A DNA stretch of 64,000 nt from Planctomycetota bacterium (GCA_016220085.1 JACRIN010000042.1:34823-98822); one strand, 5' to 3'; shown: positions 25,491 through 35,564, counted from the stretch's first letter. Program-made: numbers and translations. The notes: generated by a model from the sequence alone, not told the origin.

Positions 25491-26804
25491 TTGAAGTCGG
25501 AAGTCGCTCGCGCGGCTGCGTGGGACTGCGCGGTCGTCGGCGCGGGAGCCGCCGGATTGGTCGCGGCGCTGTTCGCGGCGCGCGGCGGCGCGCGGACGAT
25601 CGTGCTCGAGGCGAAGGAGAAGCCCGGCGCGAAGATCCGCATCTCCGGCGGCGGGCGCTGCAACGTGCTGCCGTCGGTGGTCGAGCTCGCGGACTTCCAC
25701 ACGTCGGGCTCGACCCACGCGCTGCGCAACGTCTTCGCGACGTGGCCGCTCGAACGCGTGCGCGAGTTCTTCGAGGACGAGCTCGGGCTCGCGCTCTACG
25801 TCGAGCCGGACACCGGCAAGGTCTTCCCGAAGAGCGACGACGCGGGCGAAGTGCTCGAACGGTTGCTCGCGGCGCTGCACGGCGCCGGCGCGCGATTGGA
25901 GTGCGGCGCCAAGCTCGCGCGGCTCGAGCGACTGGATCCCGCCGCGTCCGACGCGCGTGCGACGACCGAAGTCGCACCCGGCTCGCGGCCGCGCTTCCGA
26001 TTGAGCGCGGACGACGGCCGCGAGTTCCTCGCGCGCACGGTGATCCTCGCGACCGGCGGCTTGAGCGTCCCGAAGACCGGCAGCGACGGTCACGGCCTCG
26101 CGCTCGCGCGCGAGCTCGGTCACGCGCTCGTGCCGACGCATCCCGCGCTGGTGCCGCTGTTCTCGGCCGACCCGCGCTTCGCCGGGCTTTCAGGCATCGC
26201 GTTGCGCGTGCGACTCACCGCCAAGCGCGGCGATCGCGAGCTCGAGACGCGCGAGAACGACTTCCTCTTCACGCACAAAGGCTTCAGCGGGCCGGTGGTG
26301 CTCGATCTGTCGCGCCACGTGACCGCGCCGGACGCGAGCGGCGTGCGGCTGTGCGCGCATTGGCTCGGCGAGCATCGCGTCGACTACGACGAGCTCCTCC
26401 GGCGCGGCGGCAAGAAGACCGTCGGCGGACTTCTCCGCGAGGAGCTTCCGCGCCGGCTGGTCGCCGTGCTCTGCGCGCGCGCCGGCGTCGATCCGGAGCG
26501 CAAGGCGAGCGAGCTCTCGCGCGAACGGCGACAGGCGTTGCTCCGCGAGCTCGTCGACTGCGAGCTCCCGCTCGCCGGCGACGACGGCTACCGCACCGCG
26601 GAGGCGACCGCGGGCGGCGTCGCGCTCGAAGAGCTGGTGACGAAATCGCTGGAGAGCCGGCGCGTGCCCGGGCTCTACCTCTGCGGCGAGATCGTCGACG
26701 TCGTCGGCCGCATCGGCGGCTTCAACTTCCTGTGGGCCTGGGTGAGCGGTCGTCTCGCCGGTCGCTCGGCGGCGAGCGCGTCGCTCTTGGCTAGCGAATC
26801 GTGA
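25491..26804 (+). CDS. HI0933-family FAD-dependent oxidoreductase
   Basis: A 437-residue flavoprotein. CAVVGAGAAGLVAALFAAR is the dinucleotide-binding motif, ISGGGRCNVLPS the family hallmark, ILATGGLSVPKTGSDGHG the second FAD contact, and FLFTHKGFSGPVVLDLS and GLYLCGEIVDVVGRIGGFNF close the family signature. Reactions in the family (BaiN-like) are reductions of unsaturated or aromatic carbonyl substrates, the exact one unknown here. TTG 25491 is supported by AGGAG five bases upstream. The 3' end overlaps the convergent gene at 26791 by 14 bases. Confidence 0.9.
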   Translation: MKSEVARAAAWDCAVVGAGAAGLVAALFAARGGARTIVLEAKEKPGAKIRISGGGRCNVLPSVVELADFHTSGSTHALRNVFATWPLERVREFFEDELGLALYVEPDTGKVFPKSDDAGEVLERLLAALHGAGARLECGAKLARLERLDPAASDARATTEVAPGSRPRFRLSADDGREFLARTVILATGGLSVPKTGSDGHGLALARELGHALVPTHPALVPLFSADPRFAGLSGIALRVRLTAKRGDRELETRENDFLFTHKGFSGPVVLDLSRHVTAPDASGVRLCAHWLGEHRVDYDELLRRGGKKTVGGLLREELPRRLVAVLCARAGVDPERKASELSRERRQALLRELVDCELPLAGDDGYRTAEATAGGVALEELVTKSLESRRVPGLYLCGEIVDVVGRIGGFNFLWAWVSGRLAGRSAASASLLASES

Positions 26805-28071
26805 TCGGCAGCGAGTGCGTGAGCGAGATCGCGCCCAGCGGCGAAGTCGTGCGACCTTGCGCGACCAACAGTTGACCCGCGACCCAACTCGCGGGCACCG
26901 GAATCGAGAAGCTCGCCGTCCCGCTCGCCGGCAGCGTGCCCAGGTCGAACGTGCGCAACGGCAGCAGCAGCTGATCCTCGACGACGTTCACGACGTCGAC
27001 GACGGTGAGCTTGCGACCGACCAACAGCGCCGCCGTGTCGCCGGGTGCGCCGGTCACCGTGAACGTCAGCGTCTGGCCGGGTAGCTGCGCGCCGATGAAG
27101 CTCAACGTCGGATCGTCGGGCACGGCTTGCGTGATCGTGCCGACGATCGGAGGCACAGGCCCGCCGCACGACGGGTAGACGTACTGAGCGGCGGTGACCG
27201 TCGCTCCCGATATCCGCAGGGTCGCGGCCGGATCGACCACGATGCCGCTCGCGGGGTGTCCGTCGTAGTAGCAGCTGTTGCTGAGCCCCTGCGCGCCGCC
27301 GGCGATCGAGTCGGTCGCGATGCCGCTGACCAGCGCGGAGCCGCCCGCATCGATGCGAAGCCCCGGTTTTCCGTCGCCGGCGTGATTGCTCTGGCACTCG
27401 ACGGCCTGCGCGTCGCCGCCGTAGCCGCCGGAGAGCGAGCTTCGCGCGACGTGCACGTCGGCGCTCGTGCGTACGACGACTCCTTCGCCGCCGGGCTGAG
27501 CCCAGCCCGCGTAGTACCAGTCGCACGTCTTGCCGTCGACGCCGTCGAGCGTGCAGCCGACGATCTCGACGCGCGACTGAGTCGCGCGCAGCGCGGGCCG
27601 CCCGTTCGTGGACGTCCCGACGATCCGCGCGTCGACCGCGCGCAAGCGAACGTCCGTGCACTGATCGACGTTGATCATCGCCGGCGCGGTTCCGAGTTGC
27701 GTGTCGAGCGGCGCGACGAGCACATCTTCGATGGTGACCGCCGTCGAGCACGACTCGATGCGCAGCGTACGCAGCTCGAGCCCGGCGAGCGTCGCGCGCG
27801 GCGCCGCGGGTAGCCCGCTGAGCGTCACCGCCGACGTGATCAGCGCACCGGGATCGCCGACGATCGACGCACCGTACGTAAGCGTGAATCCGGTGTAGCT
27901 GCCCGCGCGCACGAGGATCACGTCGCCCGGACCCGCGGCCGCGACCGCGGCCGTGATCGACGTGAAGTGCACGCCGATGCCGCCGTCGTCGTCGACGATC
28001 CACGTCGAAGCGGAGGCCAGGGGAGCGAGCACGAAAGCGACGCGGAGACGTTGGATCGAGTTCGCGAGCAT
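26791..28071 (-). CDS. Secreted right-handed beta-helix protein
   Basis: A 426-residue protein with a short signal (MLANSIQRLRVAFVLAPLASA). STWIVDDDGGIGVHFTSITAAVAAAGPGDVILVRAG is the classic start of planctomycete pectate-lyase-like beta helices. Coils follow through residue 300 (VTIEDVLVAPL, VEIVGCTLDGV, VHVARSSLSGGYGG), with a C-terminal beta-sandwich-like region (GQTLTFTVTGAPGDTAALLVG). No catalytic residues are evident. It overlaps the flavoprotein gene tail to tail. A TTTAGCGTGA box lies about 50 bases upstream. Confidence 0.85.
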   Translation of the reverse strand: MLANSIQRLRVAFVLAPLASASTWIVDDDGGIGVHFTSITAAVAAAGPGDVILVRAGSYTGFTLTYGASIVGDPGALITSAVTLSGLPAAPRATLAGLELRTLRIESCSTAVTIEDVLVAPLDTQLGTAPAMINVDQCTDVRLRAVDARIVGTSTNGRPALRATQSRVEIVGCTLDGVDGKTCDWYYAGWAQPGGEGVVVRTSADVHVARSSLSGGYGGDAQAVECQSNHAGDGKPGLRIDAGGSALVSGIATDSIAGGAQGLSNSCYYDGHPASGIVVDPAATLRISGATVTAAQYVYPSCGGPVPPIVGTITQAVPDDPTLSFIGAQLPGQTLTFTVTGAPGDTAALLVGRKLTVVDVVNVVEDQLLLPLRTFDLGTLPASGTASFSIPVPASWVAGQLLVAQGRTTSPLGAISLTHSLPITIR

Positions 28072-28116
28072 GAGCGGACCTCCGGTAGGGGAACGAGCAG
28101 CCGTCTCCGTCGCACG

Positions 28117-28124
28117 TCACGCTA
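28117..28124 (-). promoter_or_regulatory. TAGCGTGA box upstream of the beta-helix gene
   Basis: TTTAGCGTGA on the minus strand, 46 bases before the start, is the same string that forms the -10 region of the three peptide precursor genes at 54 kb. The -35 17 bases upstream (TAGCGG) is weak. Confidence 0.4.
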
Positions 28125-28369
28125 AACGGGGTGCCCGCGCTCCGCTACCCGGGTGCCGGGCGGCCCCGACTCCGCCGAGTTCGCCGCGGGCTCCGCGCCG
28201 AGAACCCGGTTCAAGAATCCGGCGAAAACCTCGGGCTCGAACCGCCGTCGTCGTCGAGCTCGGTCGTCGTCGACGTTGCGAATGGAGCGAGCCCGCGAAG
28301 TCGCCACGCGTGTTAGCCTCGTCGAGCCCCGAGCTCGCTTTCACGCTCCTCGAACCCCGCCGATCCACC

Positions 28370-29443
28370 ATGCAAACCACGTGCTTCATCGCCGCGCTCG
28401 TCGCGAGCTCGTCCTTCGCTTCCGCGCAGCAGACCTTGACCTACGACGTCGAGCCGACGCAATCGAACTTCACGTGGAGCGGCACGACGTCGCTCGGCAA
28501 CATCGTCGGCAATCCGTCGAACGCGTTCCAAGTCGACGGGACGATGCTCGCATCGATCGCGCCGGTCGCGGGCTTCGGGTACGGAGCCGTGCAGCTCGTC
28601 GGCGGCGATGCGTTCGTCGTGCCCGACATCCACGGCAAGATCCCGAACCCGATTCCGTTCCTGCCGCCGCTGGCGACGCTCGACGTGCTCAATCTGCACC
28701 TCAGCCCGACGTCGGATCCGTTCGCCGTGAACCCGATCGGGAATTCGTTTTCGACGATGGTGACCCTGACGGCGCTCTCGGGCACGTTGGTCGTCACGCC
28801 GCTCGGCGGCAGCGCGCAGACCACCGACCTGACCGGCAGCGCGTCGACGCCGAGCGCGGCGAGCGGAGCACTCGGGACGAGCCTGTCGCTGCAGACTTCT
28901 TTCCTCAGCGTGCCGGTCAACAGCACGTTCCCCTTCAGCGACTCGGGCAGCGGCGTGTCCGGCACGATCACGGTCGTCGGCACGCTGACCGCGGGTTGGG
29001 GCCCGCAGTTCCCGATTCCGTACTGCACGGCGAAACAGAACAGCCAAGGCTGCACGCCGGGCATGGGCTCGTTCGGCGTCGCGCTGTACTCGACTCCCAG
29101 CGCGCAGCTCTTCCTGATCAGCGCGGCCTTCGTGCTCAACAACAAGTCGGGGTTGCTCTTCTACGGCTCTCAGCCCGCGAACCAGCCGTTCCAAGGCGGC
29201 ACGCTGTGCGTCCAACCTCCGATCAAGCGCACGCCGGTGCAGAACTCGGGCGGCAATCCGCCGCCGAACGACTGCTCGGGAGGCTTCTCGATCGAGTTCA
29301 ACTCGTACATCGCGAGCGGCGTGGACTCCGCGCTCGTGCCCGGCCGCGTCGTCTACGCGCAGTGGTGGTACCGCGATCCGGGCTTCGTCGCGCCGAACAA
29401 CACCGGCCTCTCGAACGCGCTGCAGTTCGCGATCTTGCCGTGA
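28370..29443 (+). CDS. Secreted protein with C-terminal six-cysteine module
   Basis: A 357-residue protein with signal MQTTCFIAALVASSSFASA. Residues 20-215 form a beta-rich domain (LTYDVEPTQSNFTWSG, YGAVQLVGGDAF, DVLNLHLSP) of no recognised family. Residues 218-357 repeat the module of the genes at 2523 and 59342: YCTAKQNSQGCTP, NNKSGLLFYG, GGTLCVQPPIKRTP, NSGGNPPPNDCSG, YRDPG and GLSNALQFAIL. It is likely a surface protein. The gene has its own upstream region with TAGCCT about 55 bases before the start. Confidence 0.85.
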   Translation: MQTTCFIAALVASSSFASAQQTLTYDVEPTQSNFTWSGTTSLGNIVGNPSNAFQVDGTMLASIAPVAGFGYGAVQLVGGDAFVVPDIHGKIPNPIPFLPPLATLDVLNLHLSPTSDPFAVNPIGNSFSTMVTLTALSGTLVVTPLGGSAQTTDLTGSASTPSAASGALGTSLSLQTSFLSVPVNSTFPFSDSGSGVSGTITVVGTLTAGWGPQFPIPYCTAKQNSQGCTPGMGSFGVALYSTPSAQLFLISAAFVLNNKSGLLFYGSQPANQPFQGGTLCVQPPIKRTPVQNSGGNPPPNDCSGGFSIEFNSYIASGVDSALVPGRVVYAQWWYRDPGFVAPNNTGLSNALQFAILP

Positions 29444-29458
29444 TTCCCGGGTAGGAGC

Positions 29459-29767
29459 TCACACGCCACCCGCGCTCGCCATCAGCACGAGCGCGAGGAG
29501 GCCGAGCTCGAGCCCGAAGCTCGCCCACACGATGACGACACGCAGCACGCGCTGTTGCCGACTTCGCGGAGTGAGCACGGCAAACCAAGCCAGCGCGAGC
29601 GCCGGCAACACCACCGCCGACGCGCCGAGCGCGATGACCCAACTCGCGTGGCGACCGTCGTGATTCCACCGCCAACGGTCGCCGGCGATCCCCAACGCGA
29701 CGACGATCGCCGGCCAAGCGTAGGCGAGACCGCCGATGATCCGGCGGGTACTCCGCTCGCGCGTCAT
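29459..29767 (-). CDS. Small membrane protein
   Basis: A 102-residue protein with about three hydrophobic helices (IIGGLAYAWPAIVVALGIAG, WVIALGASAVVLPALALAWF, VVIVWASFGLELGLLALVLM). No family is recognised. ATG 29767 overlaps the stop of the DUF2238-like gene (ATGA), so the two are coupled and may form one membrane unit. Its 3' end faces the secreted protein gene at 29443 with 15 bases between. Confidence 0.75.
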   Translation of the reverse strand: MTRERSTRRIIGGLAYAWPAIVVALGIAGDRWRWNHDGRHASWVIALGASAVVLPALALAWFAVLTPRSRQQRVLRVVIVWASFGLELGLLALVLMASAGGV

Positions 29768-30399
29768 CCGCGACGTGCGTCGGTCTCGTGGTCGCGGATC
29801 ACGCGCGCGAGCTGACGGTCGTGAAGGCGCGCGAGCAGGAGCTGCGAGCCGAGCGCGCCGCACAGCGCGAGGCACATGTCCCACTGCGTATCCCACACGT
29901 CGCCTTGCGTGCCGAGGAACGCCGTCGCCCCTTCGCCGGTCGCGAGCGCGGTCCACCATTCGACGAGCTCGTAGAGCGCGCTGATCGCGAGGCACGTGCA
30001 CGTGACGACGAAGAAGAGCCAGCCGCCGCGCTTCAGCGGCGACGTGCGCACGAAGATCTCGCGCGCGACGAGCGCGGGGACGAAGCCTTGCGCGACGTGA
30101 CCGATGCGGTCGTAGTGGTTGCGCGCGAAGCCGAACGCGTCCTGCATCCAGAAGCCGAGCGGCACTTCGGCGTACGTGTAGTGCCCGCCGAGGATCAGGA
30201 TCGACGCGTGGAGCGCGATCAGCGCGAGCGCGAGGCTCGTCCAACGAAAGCGCGACCACGTCGCGGCGATCAATGGCACCGCGATCAGCACCGGCGCGAC
30301 CTCCAGGAACCACGTGAAGCGATCGCGCGGCTCGATCCCGGAGATCGCGAGCTCGACCAGCACGATCAGGGCGAGCACGAGCGCGTGGGAGGTCTTCAC
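29764..30399 (-). CDS. DUF2238 (YjdF-like) membrane protein
   Basis: A 211-residue protein with about six transmembrane segments. The pattern HYTYAEVPLGFWMQD, FGFARNHYDRIGHVAQGFVP, ALYELVEWWTALATGEGA and FLGTQGDVWDTQWDM is characteristic of the DUF2238/YjdF family, whose function is unknown. The conserved histidines and acidic residues suggest metal or proton handling. GTG 30399 starts the first helix; the frame extends upstream through the 19-bp repeat array without meaning. Confidence 0.85.
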   Translation of the reverse strand: MKTSHALVLALIVLVELAISGIEPRDRFTWFLEVAPVLIAVPLIAATWSRFRWTSLALALIALHASILILGGHYTYAEVPLGFWMQDAFGFARNHYDRIGHVAQGFVPALVAREIFVRTSPLKRGGWLFFVVTCTCLAISALYELVEWWTALATGEGATAFLGTQGDVWDTQWDMCLALCGALGSQLLLARLHDRQLARVIRDHETDARRG

Positions 30400-30921
30400 C
30401 GGCGGGGATCCGCGCGCATCCTGCACGTCGAGCGAGCGCGTGTCGAGCCCGCGAAGCCGCGCAGCGCACTTCGAGCCGCGCCACGTGATTCGAGCCGTGT
30501 CGGGTGATTCGCGCCGTGTCGCGTGACTCGAGCCGCGCGAAGCCGGGCCGCGTGGGTCCAGCCGCTCCGCGCGATTCGTCGTGCCGCGTGACTCGAGTCG
30601 CGCCGCGCGAACCGAGCTGTGCCGTGCGCCTCGCGCCGCGCACGTCGAGCCGTGCCGTGCGCCTCGATCCGCGCCTCGCGACGCGGGCTGTGCGGTGCGA
30701 CTCGAGCCGCGCCGCGCAGGTCGGGCCGCGCCTCGGGCGCCGAGACGACGCCACGGCTCGAAACGGGACACGGCACGGAACGATTTTCCGGCGCGCGGGG
30801 AAAGTCGAGGGCGTCGAAGCTCCGAAAGGAGGAGTCTGCGCGCCGACCCGGGGCCCGCGGTCCCGATGCGCACCTCCCTTCAGCTCCCGAAGTCGCGTTG
30901 CGCGACGAAGCGCGACACGCG
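30400..30921. other. Divergent intergenic region with a repeat array
   Basis: About 520 bases between the DUF2238-like start and the hybrid kinase start. More than half is the 19-bp array (30459-30733). The rest must hold promoters. No coding sequence is supported. Confidence 0.5.
30459..30733. repeat. Imperfect 19-bp tandem array, about 14 units
   Basis: Units align to CGCGTGACTCGAGCCGCGC. Clear 19-base units are CGGGTGATTCGCGCCGTGT (30500), CGCGTGACTCGAGTCGCGC (30585), CGTGCGCCTCGATCCGCGC (30656) and GGTGCGACTCGAGCCGCGC (30694); a few units are shorter. The period is not a multiple of three, so the array is not coding. Many units contain the palindrome-rich CTCGAG. Confidence 0.8.
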
Positions 30922-32709
30922 ATGAGCGACGCCGAGCTGCAAGCCGAGCGCGCCGAGCGTGCGCGGATCGACGCGCTGCTCGCGGAGCGCACCCGTGAGC
31001 TTGCTGAGCTCACCCGCGAGCTCGCGGAGCGCACCCGCGAGCTCGGGAGCGCGAAGGACGAGCTCGCGCGGCTCGCCGCCGGCCTCGAGTCGCGGGTCAG
31101 CGAGCGAACGAGCGAGCTTTCCGCCGCGCGAGAGGACGCGCTCGCGGCCGCACGCATCAAGGCCGAGTTCCTCGCGAAGATGAGCCACGAGATCCGCACG
31201 CCGATGAACGGCGTGCTCGGGATGACCGAGCTCGTGCTCGGCACCGAACTCGACGAGGAACAACGCGAGTACGCCGATCTGATCCGCAGCTCGGGCGAAG
31301 CGATGCTCGCGTTGATCAACGACATCCTCGACTTCTCGAAGATCGAGGCGGGCAAGCTCTCGATCGAGACGATCCCATTCAAGCTCGAGGACAGTCTGGT
31401 CGGGATGCTGAAGACCAGCGCGTTGCGCGCCGCGCAGAAGCACCTTTCGTTCTGCTGCCGCGTCGCGCCGGACCTGCCCGAGCTCGTGCTCGGCGATCCC
31501 GGACGGCTCCGTCAGGTCCTCCAGAATCTGATCGGCAACGCGCTGAAGTTCACCGAACACGGCGAGATCGAAGTGCGCGTCGACCTGCTCGAAACGACCG
31601 CGGACTCGGCGCGCTTGCGCTTCGAAGTGTCCGACACCGGCATCGGCATCGAGCCCGAGCAGCAACAGCGCATCTTCGAAGCCTTCGCGCAGGCCGACGG
31701 TTCGATCACGCGGCGCTACGGCGGCACCGGTCTCGGGCTCGCGATCTCGGCGCAGCTCGTCGAACGCATGGGTGGTCGGCTCGAGCTCACGAGCGAGCCG
31801 GGTTGCGGCAGTCGCTTTGCCTTCGAGCTCCAATTCGCCGCGCGCCACGACCGTCGCGGGCGCACGCAGATGAGCCCCGGTGACCTCGCCGGCCGCCGCG
31901 CGTTGATCGTCGATTCGCACCCGAAGCATCGCGCGGTCGTCGCCGAGCTCCTCGAGCGCTGGGGCCTCGTCGTGACCGCGGTCGACGTGCTCGCCGCCGG
32001 TCAGCGTGCCGTGGACGAAGCCGCGGTCGCTCGTCGGCCGTTCGCGTACGTCTTCCTCGACGCCGACCGAGGCGCGCGCGACGGCTCGGATCTCGCGTTG
32101 CCCGAAGGCGGCGAGCGACCGCTGCTCGTCTTGATGCTGAGCGTCGGTCGCCGGAGCGGACGTCGCAGCGACGACGCGAGCTCGCGCCGCACCTACGCGC
32201 TGAAACCGATCCTCCCCGGTGAGCTGTTCCGCTTGCTCACGGTCGCGCCGACGACGGGCGTGCGCCGCGCGAAGGCGCCGGCGCGCGCCGAGCCGCGCGA
32301 GACGCTCACAGGCGGCCTCGACGTGCTGATCGCCGAGGACAACTTGGTCAATCAGAAGATCGCGGCGCGCTTGCTCGAACGGCAGGGGCACGCGGTGACG
32401 GTCGTCTCCAACGGACGCGAAGCGGTCGAAGCGGTGGTGGCCGGCGATTTCGACCTCGTCCTGATGGACGGTTCGATGCCGGAGATGGACGGCCTCGCCG
32501 CGGCGCGCGCGATTCGAGAGCGCGAGCTCTCGACCGGCGGACACATCCCGATCATCGCGCTGACGGCGCACGCGATGAAGGGCGATCGCGAGCGCTTCCT
32601 CGACGCGGGCATGGACGCCTACGTGACCAAGCCGATCCAGCTCGCCGAGCTCTTGACCGCGATCGCGCGCGTCACCGCGAAGCGCGACGACGGCGCGAGC
32701 GCGGCGTAG
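30922..32709 (+). CDS. Hybrid histidine kinase with two receiver domains
   Basis: A 595-residue soluble protein. An N-terminal coiled coil built on [21 protein letters not shown] (residues 15-75) leads to the kinase core: H-box [20 protein letters not shown]-box [14 protein letters not shown]1 [11 protein letters not shown]2 [14 protein letters not shown]. Residues 325-455 resemble a receiver ([35 protein letters not shown]) but its acidic pocket is reduced. A complete receiver ends the protein ([37 protein letters not shown]). There is no membrane segment, so it senses a cytosolic signal or a partner. ATG 30922 is chosen because the heptads begin there. Confidence 0.88.
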   Translation: MSDAELQAERAERARIDALLAERTRELAELTRELAERTRELGSAKDELARLAAGLESRVSERTSELSAAREDALAAARIKAEFLAKMSHEIRTPMNGVLGMTELVLGTELDEEQREYADLIRSSGEAMLALINDILDFSKIEAGKLSIETIPFKLEDSLVGMLKTSALRAAQKHLSFCCRVAPDLPELVLGDPGRLRQVLQNLIGNALKFTEHGEIEVRVDLLETTADSARLRFEVSDTGIGIEPEQQQRIFEAFAQADGSITRRYGGTGLGLAISAQLVERMGGRLELTSEPGCGSRFAFELQFAARHDRRGRTQMSPGDLAGRRALIVDSHPKHRAVVAELLERWGLVVTAVDVLAAGQRAVDEAAVARRPFAYVFLDADRGARDGSDLALPEGGERPLLVLMLSVGRRSGRRSDDASSRRTYALKPILPGELFRLLTVAPTTGVRRAKAPARAEPRETLTGGLDVLIAEDNLVNQKIAARLLERQGHAVTVVSNGREAVEAVVAGDFDLVLMDGSMPEMDGLAAARAIRERELSTGGHIPIIALTAHAMKGDRERFLDAGMDAYVTKPIQLAELLTAIARVTAKRDDGASAA

Positions 32710-32732
32710 CTCGAGCGCGGCGTAGCTCGAGC

Positions 32733-35564
32733 TCAGCGCACTCCGTCGAGCAGCTTCGCGAGCGCCGTGGCGCCCGCCAAGCGTCGGCGTTCGAAGTCGG
32801 CGAAGTCGACGCGCAGCTTCGGACGCCACAGACGCTCGGCGAACGCGGGCACGCGTTCGATCAGGCTCTCGAGCTCGCGCGACTCGGGCTGCTCCCACGC
32901 GCACAGCATCGCGCCGAGCACGCGATCGGTCGGCTCGACCTGGATGCCTCGGGAGGCGGGGAAACCCTCGATGAAGTGCTGCCAGAGGAAGCGGTTCCAG
33001 CCGTGGATCTCGCGCGGCGACCAGCGGCGATCGTTGACGACGTAGAGCGGCTTCCACGCGGCGTTGACGATCGTGTAGCCGTCGCGGAGCAACGCGTCCG
33101 GCGGGTAGTAGAGCGCTTCATACGCGACGACGACGAGATCGCGCGGGATCTCGACCGCGCCGCCGGGCGCGAAGCCTTCCCAGACGAGCGTGCGCTTTCC
33201 GTGGCGCTTCACGACCGCGTGCATGTGCACGAGGAACTTGCGGTAGAGCTCCTCCGCGTTCGCGACGCCCTCGCGCGCGAGAGCGGGAGCGAAGTGCGGG
33301 CTGTCGGCGACGTGGGCGAGATCGCATTCGTCGCCGCCGATGTGGAACCATGGCGACGAACGGAACACGTCGCACGCCTCCGCGACCAACGTCTCCATCG
33401 CCGCGACGACCGCCGGATTGGCGAAGTCGATCGTCGCGTGGTGCAGCGGGCTCGCGCGGAAGAGCTCGGGCCTGCGCGCGACGAGCTGGCCGCAGTGGCC
33501 GGGCATCTCGAGCTCCGGGATCAACACGACGCCGCGCGCGTCGGCGTACGCGACGAGCTCGCGCAACTCGGCCTGCGTGTAGTGCTGCTCCGGCGTGACG
33601 AGCTCCGGGAACGCGATCGACGGGAACGTGAACGCTTGGTCGTCGGTCAGATGGAGTTGGAGGTAGCGCAGCTTGTAGAAGTGGCAGAGCTCGACGAGCT
33701 GCTTCAAGACGCGCAGCGAGTGCGGCTTGCGCGCGACGTCGACCATCAGCGCGCGGAAATCGACGCTCGGGCCGTCGAGGATCGTCACGGCGGGCACGGA
33801 GAGCGCGTCGCCGCCATCGAGCGCTGCCGAGCAGAGCTGGAGGAGATCGGCGGAGGCGTAGGGGACGAGTTCGGCGCGCGTCGCCGACACCGAGATGCGC
33901 GTGGGATGCGTCGCGAGCCGGTAGACGTCGCCAAAGCCGAGCGTCGTGTCGGTGCGGAGCTCGATCACGAGGCCCGCCTCGCGATCGACTTTCGCGCCGA
34001 GCGCGACGAGCTCGGCCTCGAGCGCCGCGCGCTGCGGCTCGAGCGCGCGGTTCGGCGCGGTGACGTCGACGAGCGCGAGTTGCGCCGGGTACCGGCTCGG
34101 AGTCGGCTCGACCGAGCGCGGCGCGGGCACGAGCCCGAGCTCGGTCGTGTGCTCGGGCATCGCGATCGCGCTCGCGAGCGAGGACGCGATCTCGTCCGCG
34201 ATCAACGCGTTGCCGGCCGGCAGCATGTGGACGCCGTCGTACGTCAGGACGCCGCTCTCGCGATCGTCGGTGTTCAGGCGCTCGAGCTCGCGCGCGAACG
34301 CGCCGCGCAAATTGCAGATCGCGACCCGCAGGACGCCGGTCTCCGGGTCGGTCGGCGCGTCCGAGGTCCATGCGGCGTGCATCGCGGCCAGCGCGTATTC
34401 GTCGAGCGCGGCGTCGCGCGGGTTCGCGCCGTGCTTGCGCTCGCCGATCACCGCGGGAGTGCAGACCACGACGCGGCGGTGGTCGCGATCGGCGGCGGCG
34501 ACGAGCTCGGCGATCGCCGTCGCGTACGTGTCGACCGAGTTCTTCGCGAGCTCGCGCGACACGTCGTTGACGCCGACGAAGATCACGACCAGCGACGGCC
34601 GGTCTTTCGCGAGCTCGCTCACGAACTCGCCGCGACTCTGACCGAACAGCTCGTCGACTCCGTCGCGCAAGTCGGTCGAAGTTGCACCGTTCAAGCCGCG
34701 GTTCAGGAACACGACGTGTTTCTCGGGCGCGTGGCGCGCGAACGCCTTCTCGAGCTCGTCGATCCAACCGCCCTGCCACGTGATCGAGTCGCCGTAGCAC
34801 GCGATGCGCTCGCCGATGCGCACATCCGGGCTCGCGAGCAACGCCGCGATGCCCGCCGACGGCGGCACGACAGGCTCGGGCGCGAGCGCTTGCGTCGGCG
34901 TGCCCGCGGCGACCGGCGTCAACGCTTCGCGGGCGGTCGCGGCGAGCGCGAGGCGCTCGACCTCGAGCTCTTGGCGGCTCGACTTGGTGAGGTAGAGGAA
35001 GCCGAGCGAGTCGCTCGCGAGCGGAGCGTTCTCGACCAACGGTTCGCGCGCGACGCATCCGTTCGCGTCGACGAGGTCGAGGCCGTCGCCGGCGCTCGCC
35101 CACGCGCTCCACGTTCCGCTCGCGAGGTCGTAGCGTGCGAGGATCGTCTGCGTCGCGGTCGCATCGAAGCCGGTGGCGATTCGCCGACCGCCGGGGCTCG
35201 CCGCGGTGACGAACCCGGTCGCGCCGTACGCGGAGTTGAAGCCGAACTCGGAGAACTGGGAGCTCCGATTCGTGGCCGGAACGATCGACGCGTGGCCGGT
35301 CAGCGGCGCGCGCATGCGGAAGGTCGCGGCGTACCAGACGGTCGCGCGCGCCACCGGGTGCGCGAGCTCGCGCCAGTGATTGCCCTCGACGGTGACCAAC
35401 GCGCCGCGCTCGAGTCGCGCGCCGTCGATCGCCCATTCACCGAGTCCACTTTGCGTCCAACCGCCGCGCGCGGAGCCGTCGAACTCGTCGTACGCGACGA
35501 GCTGCGCCCGGACACGGCCGGTCCACACGAACGCGACGATCAGGACGCAGAGCAGGCGTTTCAT
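32733..35564 (-). CDS. Exported SGNH esterase fused to GH20 beta-hexosaminidase
   Basis: A 943-residue protein with signal MKRLLCVLIVAFVWTGRVRA. Residues 22-190 are a laminin-G-like beta domain (YDEFDGSARGGWTQSG). Residues 225-465 are an SGNH hydrolase: ACYGDSITWQGGW (nucleophile serine), NRGLNGATS, FVGVNDVS and YDGVHMLPAG (Asp-His pair). Residues 480-925 are a GH20 glycosidase: VDFRALMVDVARKPHS, LHLTDDQAFTFPS, IPELEMPGHC and the catalytic FHIGGDECDL. All catalytic residues of both enzymes are present. A de-esterifying and an exo-N-acetylhexosaminidase activity in one chain fits degradation of acylated amino-sugar glycans outside the cell. Confidence 0.9.
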   Translation of the reverse strand: MKRLLCVLIVAFVWTGRVRAQLVAYDEFDGSARGGWTQSGLGEWAIDGARLERGALVTVEGNHWRELAHPVARATVWYAATFRMRAPLTGHASIVPATNRSSQFSEFGFNSAYGATGFVTAASPGGRRIATGFDATATQTILARYDLASGTWSAWASAGDGLDLVDANGCVAREPLVENAPLASDSLGFLYLTKSSRQELEVERLALAATAREALTPVAAGTPTQALAPEPVVPPSAGIAALLASPDVRIGERIACYGDSITWQGGWIDELEKAFARHAPEKHVVFLNRGLNGATSTDLRDGVDELFGQSRGEFVSELAKDRPSLVVIFVGVNDVSRELAKNSVDTYATAIAELVAAADRDHRRVVVCTPAVIGERKHGANPRDAALDEYALAAMHAAWTSDAPTDPETGVLRVAICNLRGAFARELERLNTDDRESGVLTYDGVHMLPAGNALIADEIASSLASAIAMPEHTTELGLVPAPRSVEPTPSRYPAQLALVDVTAPNRALEPQRAALEAELVALGAKVDREAGLVIELRTDTTLGFGDVYRLATHPTRISVSATRAELVPYASADLLQLCSAALDGGDALSVPAVTILDGPSVDFRALMVDVARKPHSLRVLKQLVELCHFYKLRYLQLHLTDDQAFTFPSIAFPELVTPEQHYTQAELRELVAYADARGVVLIPELEMPGHCGQLVARRPELFRASPLHHATIDFANPAVVAAMETLVAEACDVFRSSPWFHIGGDECDLAHVADSPHFAPALAREGVANAEELYRKFLVHMHAVVKRHGKRTLVWEGFAPGGAVEIPRDLVVVAYEALYYPPDALLRDGYTIVNAAWKPLYVVNDRRWSPREIHGWNRFLWQHFIEGFPASRGIQVEPTDRVLGAMLCAWEQPESRELESLIERVPAFAERLWRPKLRVDFADFERRRLAGATALAKLLDGVR

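Noticed and set aside
30459..30733. The 19-bp array considered as a CRISPR.
   Set aside because: Units are contiguous and degenerate, with no unique spacers and no cas genes nearby.
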